A DNA stretch of 48,946 nucleotides from Bacillaceae bacterium Marseille-Q3522 (GTDB lineage: Bacteria > Bacillota > Bacilli > Bacillales > Cytobacillaceae). A model generated the notes under the pieces. That model made no database searches, was not told where the DNA came from, and worked only from the letters and a program-made list of their open reading frames with translations. The first letter of the stretch is position 1. Every line of letters starts with the position of its first letter. This document shows positions 8,050 to 15,398 of this stretch, piece after piece. The translations under genes were made by a program, and so were the position numbers. The stretch is taken from positions 1-48,946 of the forward strand of contig JAGKQJ010000009.1 in the NCBI GenBank assembly GCA_017898095.1. The letters are read 5' to 3'.

Positions 8050-8468
8050 CGCTTTTTCCTCCTGAAAATTAATAAATCACCCACAACAGCACCCTGCAAA
8101 GCGCCTAATGCGTGGAATTTTTAGGGGTTACAGCACCTGACAGAGCCAAAACCTTCCTTTACAGCACCTTTTGGAAGTCCAAAACAATCGCTTTAGAATC
8201 CAAAAAACCTTTGTATTTCCGTAGAATGCGGGCGGCACTGCCGTCCGCTGTGACCGCAAGGGGCAGTTTACAGCCCCTTGCTTTATCCTGCTCTTTTTTC
8301 GACCGTGGGGAGCTGCCGTATTCGGGGTGCAGAGAGCCTTTTCCCAACGCTCGTCACAAAGCCCTCACGTTGCCGTTTAGAGTGGGATGGGTGCATGGAT
8401 GCCACCCCGCCTGTCAAAGCGGCACACAGGGGCGAACAGGGGGCAACGCTGGGGAGCAGGCGGGCGCC
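8050..8468. other. Non-coding 419-bp spacer, probable oriT
   Basis: The longest non-coding gap in the ICE core, directly upstream of the accessory-relaxase operon where oriT usually lies. It holds a perfect stem GCAAGGGGC/GCCCCTTGC (8256-8264 with 8273-8281, 8-base loop) and just beside it an imperfect repeat GCGGGCGGCA/TGCCGTCCGC (about 8228-8248). A 62-codon minus-strand frame crosses the hairpins, but it has no convincing ribosome binding site and I read it as chance. The nick site cannot be fixed by eye. Confidence 0.45.
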
Positions 8469-8735
8469 TTAATGTGCCGCCCTGTCCTGTGCATCGTCAG
8501 CGGCAGGAGCAGATTTCTCTTTTTCCTTCTGCTTTTTGGACGAAGCGGTGGCGGGAGCATCCTCGCAGCCCTCGTCAATGTATTCCCGGACGGAAGACGG
8601 AACGTATTTTTCATAGAGCTTCTGCAGGGAATCGCAGAGCTCCTGTGTGAGATCCGCATCCTTTTTCTCCATGTAGCGCTTCACCGCACGGAGCTTTTCG
8701 CCATCCATTTGAACGGTAATGCTTTCTTTTTTCAT
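8469..8735 (-). CDS. DUF6103-like small protein
   Basis: An 88-residue protein. The first half (ITVQMDGEKLRAVKRYMEKK) is a short strand followed by helices, similar to ribbon-helix-helix proteins. The end is Lys/Glu/Ala-rich and disordered. It matches what I remember of DUF6103, a family known from Firmicutes conjugative elements with no proven function. A longer reading frame exists, but the ATG at 8733-8735 has a perfect AAGGAGGGC site. It follows the DUF3846 gene after 13 bases and is probably co-transcribed, so it may add a small DNA-binding protein near oriT. Confidence 0.7.
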   Translation of the reverse strand: MKKESITVQMDGEKLRAVKRYMEKKDADLTQELCDSLQKLYEKYVPSSVREYIDEGCEDAPATASSKKQKEKEKSAPAADDAQDRAAH

Positions 8736-8748
8736 CTGATTGCCCTCC

Positions 8749-9123
8749 TTAAAATCGAAATCCCATAAAGGTGAAGCCGGGTTCCAGCTCCGGTTCCTGC
8801 CCGGTGAATTCGGGAATGTCGGCAAAAAGCTGGCTGTATTCCGCGATTTTACTCTTGCCCAGCGAGGTGAAATTACCGTTGCGGGTAGTGTCGCAGACAA
8901 AAAACGGACCGCAGATAATGTCCGCGCCCAGCCGCCTGTTGGGCGGCATTCCGTTTATTTTGCCTTCCTCATTGCAGACGGCAACGCAGCCGTTTGGAAA
9001 GCTGATGCATTCAATCAGGCCGCCCACCTCCGCCTGCAGGCTGGCAAGGTCATTTTGGATTTCCTTGACCTGGGGCGCCTGCCCCGGCTCAATTTTGAGT
9101 ACCTTAATCTTGTTTTCACTCAT
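8749..9123 (-). CDS. DUF3846 domain protein
   Basis: A 124-residue protein that matches the DUF3846 pattern (KVLKIEPGQAP at the start, then LQAEVGGLIECI and a NGMPPNRRLG...IICGPFFV core). The family is common in phages and ICEs of Firmicutes and is unassigned; some of its genes lie beside antirestriction genes. It is soluble with no signal peptide. The C-terminus (ELEPGFTFMGFRF) is an acidic/Pro linker followed by a short Phe/Met/Gly tail like those of other ICE proteins. The gene follows the peptidase gene after 23 bases and has a GGAAGGGA site. Confidence 0.8.
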   Translation of the reverse strand: MSENKIKVLKIEPGQAPQVKEIQNDLASLQAEVGGLIECISFPNGCVAVCNEEGKINGMPPNRRLGADIICGPFFVCDTTRNGNFTSLGKSKIAEYSQLFADIPEFTGQEPELEPGFTFMGFRF

Positions 9124-9146
9124 AAAATCATCCCTTCCTTCATTAT

Positions 9147-10655
9147 TTATGGCAGATAGTTTCTTGGATTCTGCTTTACACCGTTCACCCGCACCTCAAA
9201 GTGCAGATGGTTTCCTGTGCTGCGCCCGGTGGAACCCACCTTGGCAACGGTTTCCCCGGCTTTCACGGTTTGCCCCTCACGGACGAGAATCTCAGAGCAG
9301 TGTCCGTATAAGGTGACCAGCCTGCCGCCGTGGTCAATGGTCAGGTAATAGCCGTAGCCGGTGCTGCCATAGACCACAGTTTTTACCGTTCCGGCCTGTG
9401 CCGCACGGATGGAGGTGCCTTTCGATGCGCCGAGATCAATACCGGAATGTCCTGCCCACTGGCCGGTGAGGGGGTCTGTTCTGCCGCCAAATTCGGAGGT
9501 CACCATGGAACGCCAGCTCTTACCCAGCGGAGAAATCAAGCCAGAGGCGGAGGCTTCCGGCGCTTCGGCGTAGGGTCTTGCGTATAGCACCTGCTTGCCG
9601 GAATCAAACAAATCCCGGTAGACGACCTGTCCTTTCGAGGAGGATGCGTCCACCACCTTGCCGTCCCCGGCGTAGATGCCAACGTGGGTAATGTTCATGA
9701 AGCGTCCGTTGGGCTTGTGGCTCCAGAACACCAAATCACCGGGGGCAAGGCTGGATTTTGGAATGGTCAGCCCGTTGTCCACGCAGTATTTTCCCTGCGC
9801 CGCAGCCGTGCCGGGCAGATTTACCCCCAGCTTTTTGTACACCCACTGCACAAGATAGCTGCAGTCGGTGTAGCTGCCCTGTCCTCGAAGCTCCTGCGAA
9901 TACGGGTCTCCAAGGCGGGAAAGCCCCAGCCGGACAGCCTGTGCACCCGCTTCTCCGACAGGCAAATCAGAATAAAAACCGTCCATCTGATCCGGCGTCC
10001 AGTCCTCCCACAGCCCGGAATTGTCATCTTCCATGGGCGCGCCAGTGCCGTATCGGGCGCGGTAATAGATTTCATTGGCGTTGGCCTGATCCTCATAAGT
10101 GACGGCTCTGCCGAACAGCGCGCGGATGTTGTTGTAGACAGCGGGCAGAGAGGTGATGGGTACGGCTGCGGTATAGGTTTCTTCCGAGGTGGTGCCGTCG
10201 CCGTTCTCCACGGTGCGGGTGCGTTCCTCATACGTCACAAAGCAGTCCACATAGCGCCGGTGTTCCAGTCGGGAGGGGGACGCTGCGCCGAAGAACAGAG
10301 AATAAAAAATTGCCTTGACCCGGTAATTGTCAAGGCTGTCGCCGTCCTCCATCTCTGCGTTCACGTTGGCGATCGCGCCGTCTATGAGGGTGAAGCTTCG
10401 GCGCATATCCCCGATGTATTCCCGGTACTCCGCAGGCATACTCGCCGGAATGACACCGCCGTGAAAGCATAGCTCCACGGCGGTGTTGTTGTGATTTGTG
10501 GTGCCGGAAAGCAAGGAGCAGACCAGCACGACAACCAAAATCAGCGGGGACAGGACGGCGGCAATGATCCAGCCGATGGTTTTTCGGGTGCGTTCATCCG
10601 AGAGCGCGGCAGCGGCGGCTTTTACAACAGCTGCGATGGTTGCGGGATCTGCCAT
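9147..10655 (-). CDS. VirB1-like NlpC/P60 plus M23 peptidoglycan hydrolase
   Basis: A 502-residue membrane-anchored wall hydrolase that would locally open peptidoglycan for the conjugation channel. One membrane helix lies at about 27-50. The NlpC/P60 domain (about 235-360) shows Cys265 in YTDCSYLVQW and His324 in ITHVGIYAG. The M23 domain (about 388-500) shows His403/Asp407 in HSGIDLG, His451 in YGH and HLHFE at 483-487, the metal ligands of LytM-type endopeptidases. Two unrelated hydrolase domains in one chain suggest cutting of two bonds. Orf14-like proteins of Tn916-type elements have a comparable role. The gene lies 4 bases after the GGCT-like gene. Confidence 0.92.
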   Translation of the reverse strand: MADPATIAAVVKAAAAALSDERTRKTIGWIIAAVLSPLILVVVLVCSLLSGTTNHNNTAVELCFHGGVIPASMPAEYREYIGDMRRSFTLIDGAIANVNAEMEDGDSLDNYRVKAIFYSLFFGAASPSRLEHRRYVDCFVTYEERTRTVENGDGTTSEETYTAAVPITSLPAVYNNIRALFGRAVTYEDQANANEIYYRARYGTGAPMEDDNSGLWEDWTPDQMDGFYSDLPVGEAGAQAVRLGLSRLGDPYSQELRGQGSYTDCSYLVQWVYKKLGVNLPGTAAAQGKYCVDNGLTIPKSSLAPGDLVFWSHKPNGRFMNITHVGIYAGDGKVVDASSSKGQVVYRDLFDSGKQVLYARPYAEAPEASASGLISPLGKSWRSMVTSEFGGRTDPLTGQWAGHSGIDLGASKGTSIRAAQAGTVKTVVYGSTGYGYYLTIDHGGRLVTLYGHCSEILVREGQTVKAGETVAKVGSTGRSTGNHLHFEVRVNGVKQNPRNYLP

Positions 10656-10659
10656 GCCG

Positions 10660-11163
10660 TCACCACCATTTCAGTCCGCCAAAGCCGAACAGATTCTGCT
10701 GTTCCGGCTCTGGCTCACTTTCCATGAGCTGCTCGGTATAATCCACCGCCTGCTCCAAAACAGCGGTGTCAAAGCCTGCGGTTTCGTATCCCTCACGGAT
10801 GGTATTGTAGTAATAGTCCGAAGGGTACCCCAGCCGGTGACCCGGCGTCATCACATAGACCATGGCGGACACCGTCTGGCCATCCAGCAGCAGCTCCATG
10901 GTTTCCTTGTCGTAGAACCGGGGGAAGCCCTCGTAAACATCCAGCGCCGCTTCATCCTTCGGCGTGATCTTCCACAGCAAAACAGGGACGGAGGAGCCCT
11001 CGCAGGGTTCGATGGTGGCGACGGCTCCGTTCCGGCCGCCCCGGAACACAAGGGTATAATCCTTGATTTCAGATGCCCCCACCACCTTGGCGGATGGGCA
11101 CCGATGCGCCATCTGCGGCAGATTAAGATTGCTGCCATAGGCGATATACAGTTTGCTTTTCAT
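10660..11163 (-). CDS. Gamma-glutamylcyclotransferase-like (AIG2) protein
   Basis: A 167-residue protein of the GGCT/AIG2 fold. The nucleotide-like binding loop YGSNLN lies at 9-14, and the catalytic Glu is Glu78 in LDVYEGFP. The family cyclises gamma-glutamyl amine or amino-acid bonds to 5-oxoproline. Here it follows an amidoligase gene by 12 bases. That pairing was noted in comparative work on amidoligases (Iyer and Aravind) and suggests a make-and-break pair for an amide bond. The substrate is unknown. The C-terminus (EPEQQNLFGFGGLKWW) is an acidic linker plus a Gly/aromatic tail like other ICE proteins, with a QxxLF motif resembling sliding-clamp binding sites. Confidence 0.85.
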   Translation of the reverse strand: MKSKLYIAYGSNLNLPQMAHRCPSAKVVGASEIKDYTLVFRGGRNGAVATIEPCEGSSVPVLLWKITPKDEAALDVYEGFPRFYDKETMELLLDGQTVSAMVYVMTPGHRLGYPSDYYYNTIREGYETAGFDTAVLEQAVDYTEQLMESEPEPEQQNLFGFGGLKWW

Positions 11164-11175
11164 ACGTTCTCCCTT

Positions 11176-12213
11176 CTACATGGACATAGTAAAAGCGGGG
11201 GACTGCTCGTCCTCCGCTTCCATAATAGGTTCCGGCACCGCTTCTTCCGGGGGAGCCTGTGTCTGCTGACGCTCCGCCTCCCGCTTCTGACGCAGCCGTT
11301 CCTTTTGCCTTTGAGCCTGTGCCGGGTCTTTCCACGCAATGCAGCCCTCCAGATGATCCAGCAGATGCTGGCGGGCAGTTTTGAACTCGTCTCCGATCAT
11401 ACCGAGGCGCAGAAGCCACACTCGGAAGGTATATTTTTCATTGCTGGACTGTGTTTTTGCCGGGCTTGCCGACCGCTGGTTGAGCGCCTGTGCGGTCATG
11501 GCAAGGCAGAACTGGATGTACGCCTTGATTTTTCCGGCGTGCAAATCTCCGTTGAACGCCCGGAATTCCACCGTACCCTTTTGGAACACACTGTGCAGAT
11601 TCAGGCAGTGGTAACGGCTGTCATGATAATGCTCCCGGCTGCCGTCACTGCCGTTGTACCAGAGGCTTTTGAGCCGGTCGAGGGTGGCGGGCTTCTGCTG
11701 GTTGAGCCGCTCTAAAAAAGCGGGGTCAATCTTCCGGCAGTAGTGGCTTTCCCTCCCACGCGAAACCTTCAGCGCCTTGTAAATCATATCCTCCTTGGCT
11801 GCCATGATGTTGACCAGATTTCGAAGGTGGGGCGCGTCAAAGGGCGCGGCGTTGATGTGAATGTGAATGCCGCAGGAGGAATTTACAAACGCCCCGGCCT
11901 CCCGGAGCTTTCGAATCAGCTCCTGCACCGTTTCGATATCTCCATACTGGCAGATGGGACTGACCAGTTCCACGCTGTAGTTCCTATCGGCGCTGACCTT
12001 CCTGCGCCCCTCCTTCCGCTGGCAGTCCAGGCTGCCGTCGCTCATGACCTTCCACTTGCGGCCGGTGGTATCCCTCGCAAAATAGGCGTCGTAGAAGCTG
12101 CCCTCATATTCTTTCGTGGTGCCGAAATATCCGGCAATGACCTCGGCGGCGCGGCTTCTGGTAAGCCCGGTCATTTCAATTTCAATCCCGAAATCCTGAC
12201 CCTGTATCTCCAT
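11176..12213 (-). CDS. Putative amidoligase (PF12224-like)
   Basis: A 345-residue COOH-NH2 ligase of the glutamine-synthetase-like fold. Seen are FGIEIEMTG (8-16) with the metal-binding Glu pair, VELVSPI (81-87) and CGIHIHIN (114-121), all hallmarks of the family. It would join a carboxylate to an amine with ATP; the substrate is unknown. The linked GGCT-like gene downstream may reverse the bond. The region from about 275 to the end is Gln/Arg/Glu-rich and probably disordered, ending in AFTMSM, another Met-rich tail. Because this sits among conjugation genes, modification of cell-wall peptide or of a protein tail are both conceivable; neither is shown. Confidence 0.82.
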   Translation of the reverse strand: MEIQGQDFGIEIEMTGLTRSRAAEVIAGYFGTTKEYEGSFYDAYFARDTTGRKWKVMSDGSLDCQRKEGRRKVSADRNYSVELVSPICQYGDIETVQELIRKLREAGAFVNSSCGIHIHINAAPFDAPHLRNLVNIMAAKEDMIYKALKVSRGRESHYCRKIDPAFLERLNQQKPATLDRLKSLWYNGSDGSREHYHDSRYHCLNLHSVFQKGTVEFRAFNGDLHAGKIKAYIQFCLAMTAQALNQRSASPAKTQSSNEKYTFRVWLLRLGMIGDEFKTARQHLLDHLEGCIAWKDPAQAQRQKERLRQKREAERQQTQAPPEEAVPEPIMEAEDEQSPAFTMSM

Positions 12214-12226
12214 TTACTCACCGCCT

Positions 12227-12706
12227 TTACCACATCCTGTGCTGCAGGGTCAGGTCTTTTTCCTGAGACAGCCCCGCAAGCTCCGCCGCGGAATTGATGA
12301 AGCCGCACAGCCGTTCCCTACGCCAGGTGTCAATGAGATACCGTCCGCATTCCTCGTTGAGCGCATTGATTTTCAGCACCGTATCCCGCACGCACTCTGA
12401 AACGGCGGCGGGATCGCCCTGTGCCAAGGTGAGATCGTCAATGTAGTCATCCAGAATCTGCCCCATGAGAGACACATCCTCCGGGGTATAATGGTAGCTC
12501 CCGGCGTAGGGATCGGGGTATTCCTTGCCGTCCATGCAGCACCGAAGCTGCTCCAAAATGGCGGGGCGTTCGTCGCAGTCCGCTTTCTGGTATTTCTCCA
12601 TAAACGCTAAAAGATCCGCTTCCCGGTTCGGGGTGTAGCGGATGAAGGACAGCATATCTTCGAGGAGTCCCGATTTGTTTTCTTTCTGCTGTTGCAGTCT
12701 GTTCAT
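12227..12706 (-). CDS. Conserved ICE protein of unknown function
   Basis: A 159-residue soluble, helical protein I do not recognise. It contains an acidic central part (TPEDVSLMGQILDDYIDDLT) and conserved-looking Cys at RCCMDG. It starts 19 bases after the VirB4-like gene and ends 13 bases before the amidoligase gene, so it is part of the secretion operon. Two in-frame ATGs lie upstream, but 12704-12706 has AAAGGAG at good spacing. No membrane segment or signal peptide is seen, so a cytoplasmic accessory role near the VirB4 ATPase is possible. Confidence 0.6.
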   Translation of the reverse strand: MNRLQQQKENKSGLLEDMLSFIRYTPNREADLLAFMEKYQKADCDERPAILEQLRCCMDGKEYPDPYAGSYHYTPEDVSLMGQILDDYIDDLTLAQGDPAAVSECVRDTVLKINALNEECGRYLIDTWRRERLCGFINSAAELAGLSQEKDLTLQHRMW

Positions 12707-12725
12707 GATTTTTCTCCTTTCCATG

Positions 12726-14558
12726 TTATCTGCCGCCCGCCGTGCCGAACAATTTCTCCTTATATGCCGGAGCGTGGACCGCAAGGTTATACCGCTCAAT
12801 GCCGCATTTATAGAGGCACACGCCGCGCTGGGGAAAGCGGATCAGGTTGTATTCGGATTCCTCCAACTGGAGGGAGTCGATATAGAACCGTTTGTCGATG
12901 TTGCCTGCATTGAACAGAAAGGCGTGGGTCGGGATGGAAAACAGCGGCTTGGTCAGTTCCCGGATATGCTCAATGTTGAAGTCCTCCAAATTCTGCGAGG
13001 CTAAGATCACCGCCGATTCCTTCTTGCGCACACGCTTCATAAAATTGCGAATGTATTCAATGGCTGTCAGGTTCGTGAGGAACAGGTACAGCTCGTCAAT
13101 GGAGGCGGCGGTGTTGCCCTCGGTCAGCAGCTTATCGCTCATGAAGGACAGCACGTTGAACAGCAGGGCGTTTTTCACGTTCCGGCTGGCCTGGAGCAAT
13201 CCTTTTACTCCGAACACAATAAAGCGGTCCGAGGTGACATTGGTGTGGCCGTTGAAAAACTGACTTTCCGCGCCCATGCACATAGAGTGAAGCCCCAGCA
13301 GAATTTCCTGCAAAAGCTCCGGAGGATAGAGCTGGTATTTGGTTTTGTCGTAGCCCTTGTACTCGGCTTCAATCAGGGCGTACAGGTCGGACAAAATGGG
13401 ATAGTCCGTGGCAGCAAGGCTTCTGAAATCGGTGCGGTCGCTAATGCCGAAGTTTTCGTACAGCTTACCCAGCATGATTTCAATGGCGTCAATGTGGCGG
13501 TCGGAAAAATCCTTGTAGCACCGGAAGAAGTCCTTGAGAAAGCTGATGTGCTGACTGAGCTTGGTGGACTGGCGGAATGCCTGGGGTGCGTCGGTATCCT
13601 CCGGGCTGCCGCCCTCGTCCCATGTTTTCGGCTCCAGCGGGTTGATCCGATACCGGCCCGACATAAGGTCGATGAAACAGCCGCCGAGGTTTTCCGCCAG
13701 CTCCACATATTCGTGCTCTGGATCAAGGCACAGAACCGACTTGCCCGATTCGAGGATATTGCAGAGAATGAGCTTTAACAGATAGCTCTTGCCTTGACCG
13801 GAGTTGCCGAGTATCAGGACATTGGCATTGGTTTTGTCATCATCACGCTTGTCAAAATCCGCAATGATATTGGAGCCGAACTTATCCCTACCGAGGTAAA
13901 AGCCGTGAGGATCGGTCTTGCCGCTGTAGTTGAAGGGATACAAATTTGCAACCGAGCTTGCCGGGAGTACCCGTTCAAACTGGCTGGCGAACACGTTGTA
14001 ACCGGCGGGGCCTACGGCGAGAAAGCCCTCCCGTTGGCGCAGCATGAGCCGGTCTACATTGAGTTTACTGCGCACCAGCTCGGTGAGCACATCGGTCTGG
14101 AGCAGCTTCAGCGCATCGGAATCGTGAGCGGTCAGCTCGATAAAAACAGCGCAGTGCAGGAGCGGCTCCCGGTTTCGGTGCATGGAGGACACCAGCGTCA
14201 CTACATCCTGCAGATTGCTTTCGGCGGTGACGGTCTGCTGGAGGTCGTTGGTACTGCTCTTATCCATACGGTTTTTGTTGGCGGCATTGTGGATGATTTT
14301 CTTTTCCTCGGCCGCCGTTACCTGACGGGTGTAGATGCGCAGGGTCACGCCGTCCTTTTCTCCGAGGTGGCGCAGGATGGCCTGTTCCTCCGTGGCGGTG
14401 GGATATTCCCGTAGCACCCACACGCAGCGGTAGGTGTTGCCACATATGAAGTGGTCGGTGTTAAATTTGATGATGCCCGGAGCGATCATGTCAAGGAAAT
14501 CCTTGATTTTTACATCCTCCTGCAGCACTGATTTTTCTCTTTTTCTGTTTTTACTCAC
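12726..14558 (-). CDS. VirB4/TraC-type secretion ATPase
   Basis: A 610-residue ATPase that powers assembly of, or passage through, the type IV secretion channel. The N-terminal third is the VirB4 N-domain (IAPGIIKFNTDHFICGNTYR). Walker A is GNSGQGKS at 251-258. Walker B-like TAASIDELYLFL and the following KRVRKKESAVILASQNLEDF are typical of VirB4. The start codon is GTG and overlaps the upstream gene by 8 bases. Length and motif order fit an intact protein. It should sit at the inner face of the membrane with the VirB3- and VirB6-like proteins encoded upstream. Confidence 0.92.
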   Translation of the reverse strand: MSKNRKREKSVLQEDVKIKDFLDMIAPGIIKFNTDHFICGNTYRCVWVLREYPTATEEQAILRHLGEKDGVTLRIYTRQVTAAEEKKIIHNAANKNRMDKSSTNDLQQTVTAESNLQDVVTLVSSMHRNREPLLHCAVFIELTAHDSDALKLLQTDVLTELVRSKLNVDRLMLRQREGFLAVGPAGYNVFASQFERVLPASSVANLYPFNYSGKTDPHGFYLGRDKFGSNIIADFDKRDDDKTNANVLILGNSGQGKSYLLKLILCNILESGKSVLCLDPEHEYVELAENLGGCFIDLMSGRYRINPLEPKTWDEGGSPEDTDAPQAFRQSTKLSQHISFLKDFFRCYKDFSDRHIDAIEIMLGKLYENFGISDRTDFRSLAATDYPILSDLYALIEAEYKGYDKTKYQLYPPELLQEILLGLHSMCMGAESQFFNGHTNVTSDRFIVFGVKGLLQASRNVKNALLFNVLSFMSDKLLTEGNTAASIDELYLFLTNLTAIEYIRNFMKRVRKKESAVILASQNLEDFNIEHIRELTKPLFSIPTHAFLFNAGNIDKRFYIDSLQLEESEYNLIRFPQRGVCLYKCGIERYNLAVHAPAYKEKLFGTAGGR

Positions 14559-15138
14559 CGAAAATCACCCACCTTTCTCCGTCATAATCCTCGTATTGTT
14601 CCGTTGTAACATTCTGCTCATAGTAAACACCCAGCAGGCGCTTGATGTCGCTTTCATCCGCTTTGCGTACCGTAAAGCCCTGATCCTTAAGGCTCTTTTC
14701 GATGCGGGAAAGATAGGGCTGAACATCGCTTTCCTTTTCATTTTTCAGCCGGATGATGATTAAAAATTCCCGCGCCGTCGCCATCTGCACCTGCATACGG
14801 TCAAGGGCAGTCTGATCCTGTGCCAGCAGCTTGCGGATGACGGGATTCTGCTCGGCATCCATTCTTGCTTTGAGATAACTCTTATTGTCCTCGAAGTTTT
14901 CCCGGCTGTTTAAGCACAGCATTTCAATTTCAGCAATGCCCTTGAGAACATTCATAAGAGCGTAGATTCTTGCCCCCACGCTGCTCTCAGACAAAACACT
15001 GATATTGGTCGGCTTAATCATAAAAAACACCAGCTCACCATGAGGCGTTACGAGGCTGTGGCCGGTGATGCCCTCGATGCCCATGAGCTGGCGGGTGGAG
15101 GCTTTTTCTCTGGTCTCCTGTTTCTTTTTTCTGTTCAT
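14551..15138 (-). CDS. Conjugal transfer protein, VirB4 N-domain-like
   Basis: A 195-residue soluble protein. Its pattern (MGIEGITGHSLVTPHGELVFFM then MNVLKGIAEIEMLCLNSRENFED) resembles the N-terminal domain of VirB4/TrsE proteins without the ATPase part, so it may be a free-standing partner of the VirB4 encoded next. It overlaps that gene by 8 bases and the VirB3-like gene ends 3 bases before it, a tight translational unit. An earlier ATG reads in frame at 15153, but the ATG at 15136-15138 has a GGAGGG site. No catalytic motif is seen. Confidence 0.65.
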   Translation of the reverse strand: MNRKKKQETREKASTRQLMGIEGITGHSLVTPHGELVFFMIKPTNISVLSESSVGARIYALMNVLKGIAEIEMLCLNSRENFEDNKSYLKARMDAEQNPVIRKLLAQDQTALDRMQVQMATAREFLIIIRLKNEKESDVQPYLSRIEKSLKDQGFTVRKADESDIKRLLGVYYEQNVTTEQYEDYDGERWVIFGE

Positions 15139-15140
15139 AT

Positions 15141-15398
15141 TCACGCCCTCCATTCATAGGTCTGCTGCTTGCCGAAGAAGAAAGCGGCGGCATAGCGGAT
15201 AAAATCAAGGATGCTCACATCCTCGAAGCGGATGGATAAAAAGGCATAGACCGCCGTCACAACGATGGGCGGCAGCCAGCCCAGCCGGGAGAGCGCGAAG
15301 ACGGAAATCAGGCAGCCGACGCCGATGATTCCGATATCCCGCAGCTCCCACAGCCACAGGGTTGCCTTGGATTTTAAGTTGTCGGGGTAGATGTACAT
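15141..15398 (-). CDS. VirB3/PrgI-like membrane protein
   Basis: An 85-residue protein with two close membrane helices (about 22-40 and 44-60) and a conserved form: YIYPDNLKSKATLWLWELRD at the start, then SIRFEDVSILDFIRYAAAF and QQTYEWR at the end. This is the small inner-membrane subunit usually placed just before VirB4 in Firmicutes elements. The AGGAGGAATC site supports the start, which lies inside the end of the methyltransferase gene (25-base overlap). Confidence 0.82.
   Translation of the reverse strand: MYIYPDNLKSKATLWLWELRDIGIIGVGCLISVFALSRLGWLPPIVVTAVYAFLSIRFEDVSILDFIRYAAAFFFGKQQTYEWRA

Noticed and set aside
8159-8347. 62-codon minus-strand frame in the oriT candidate
   Set aside because: No ribosome binding site of note, and it runs through the inverted repeats; conserved oriT sequence could keep such a frame open by chance.
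12642-14414. Several plus-strand frames opposite the VirB4-like gene
   Set aside because: The minus-strand protein has all VirB4 motifs; the plus-strand translations show no family pattern.
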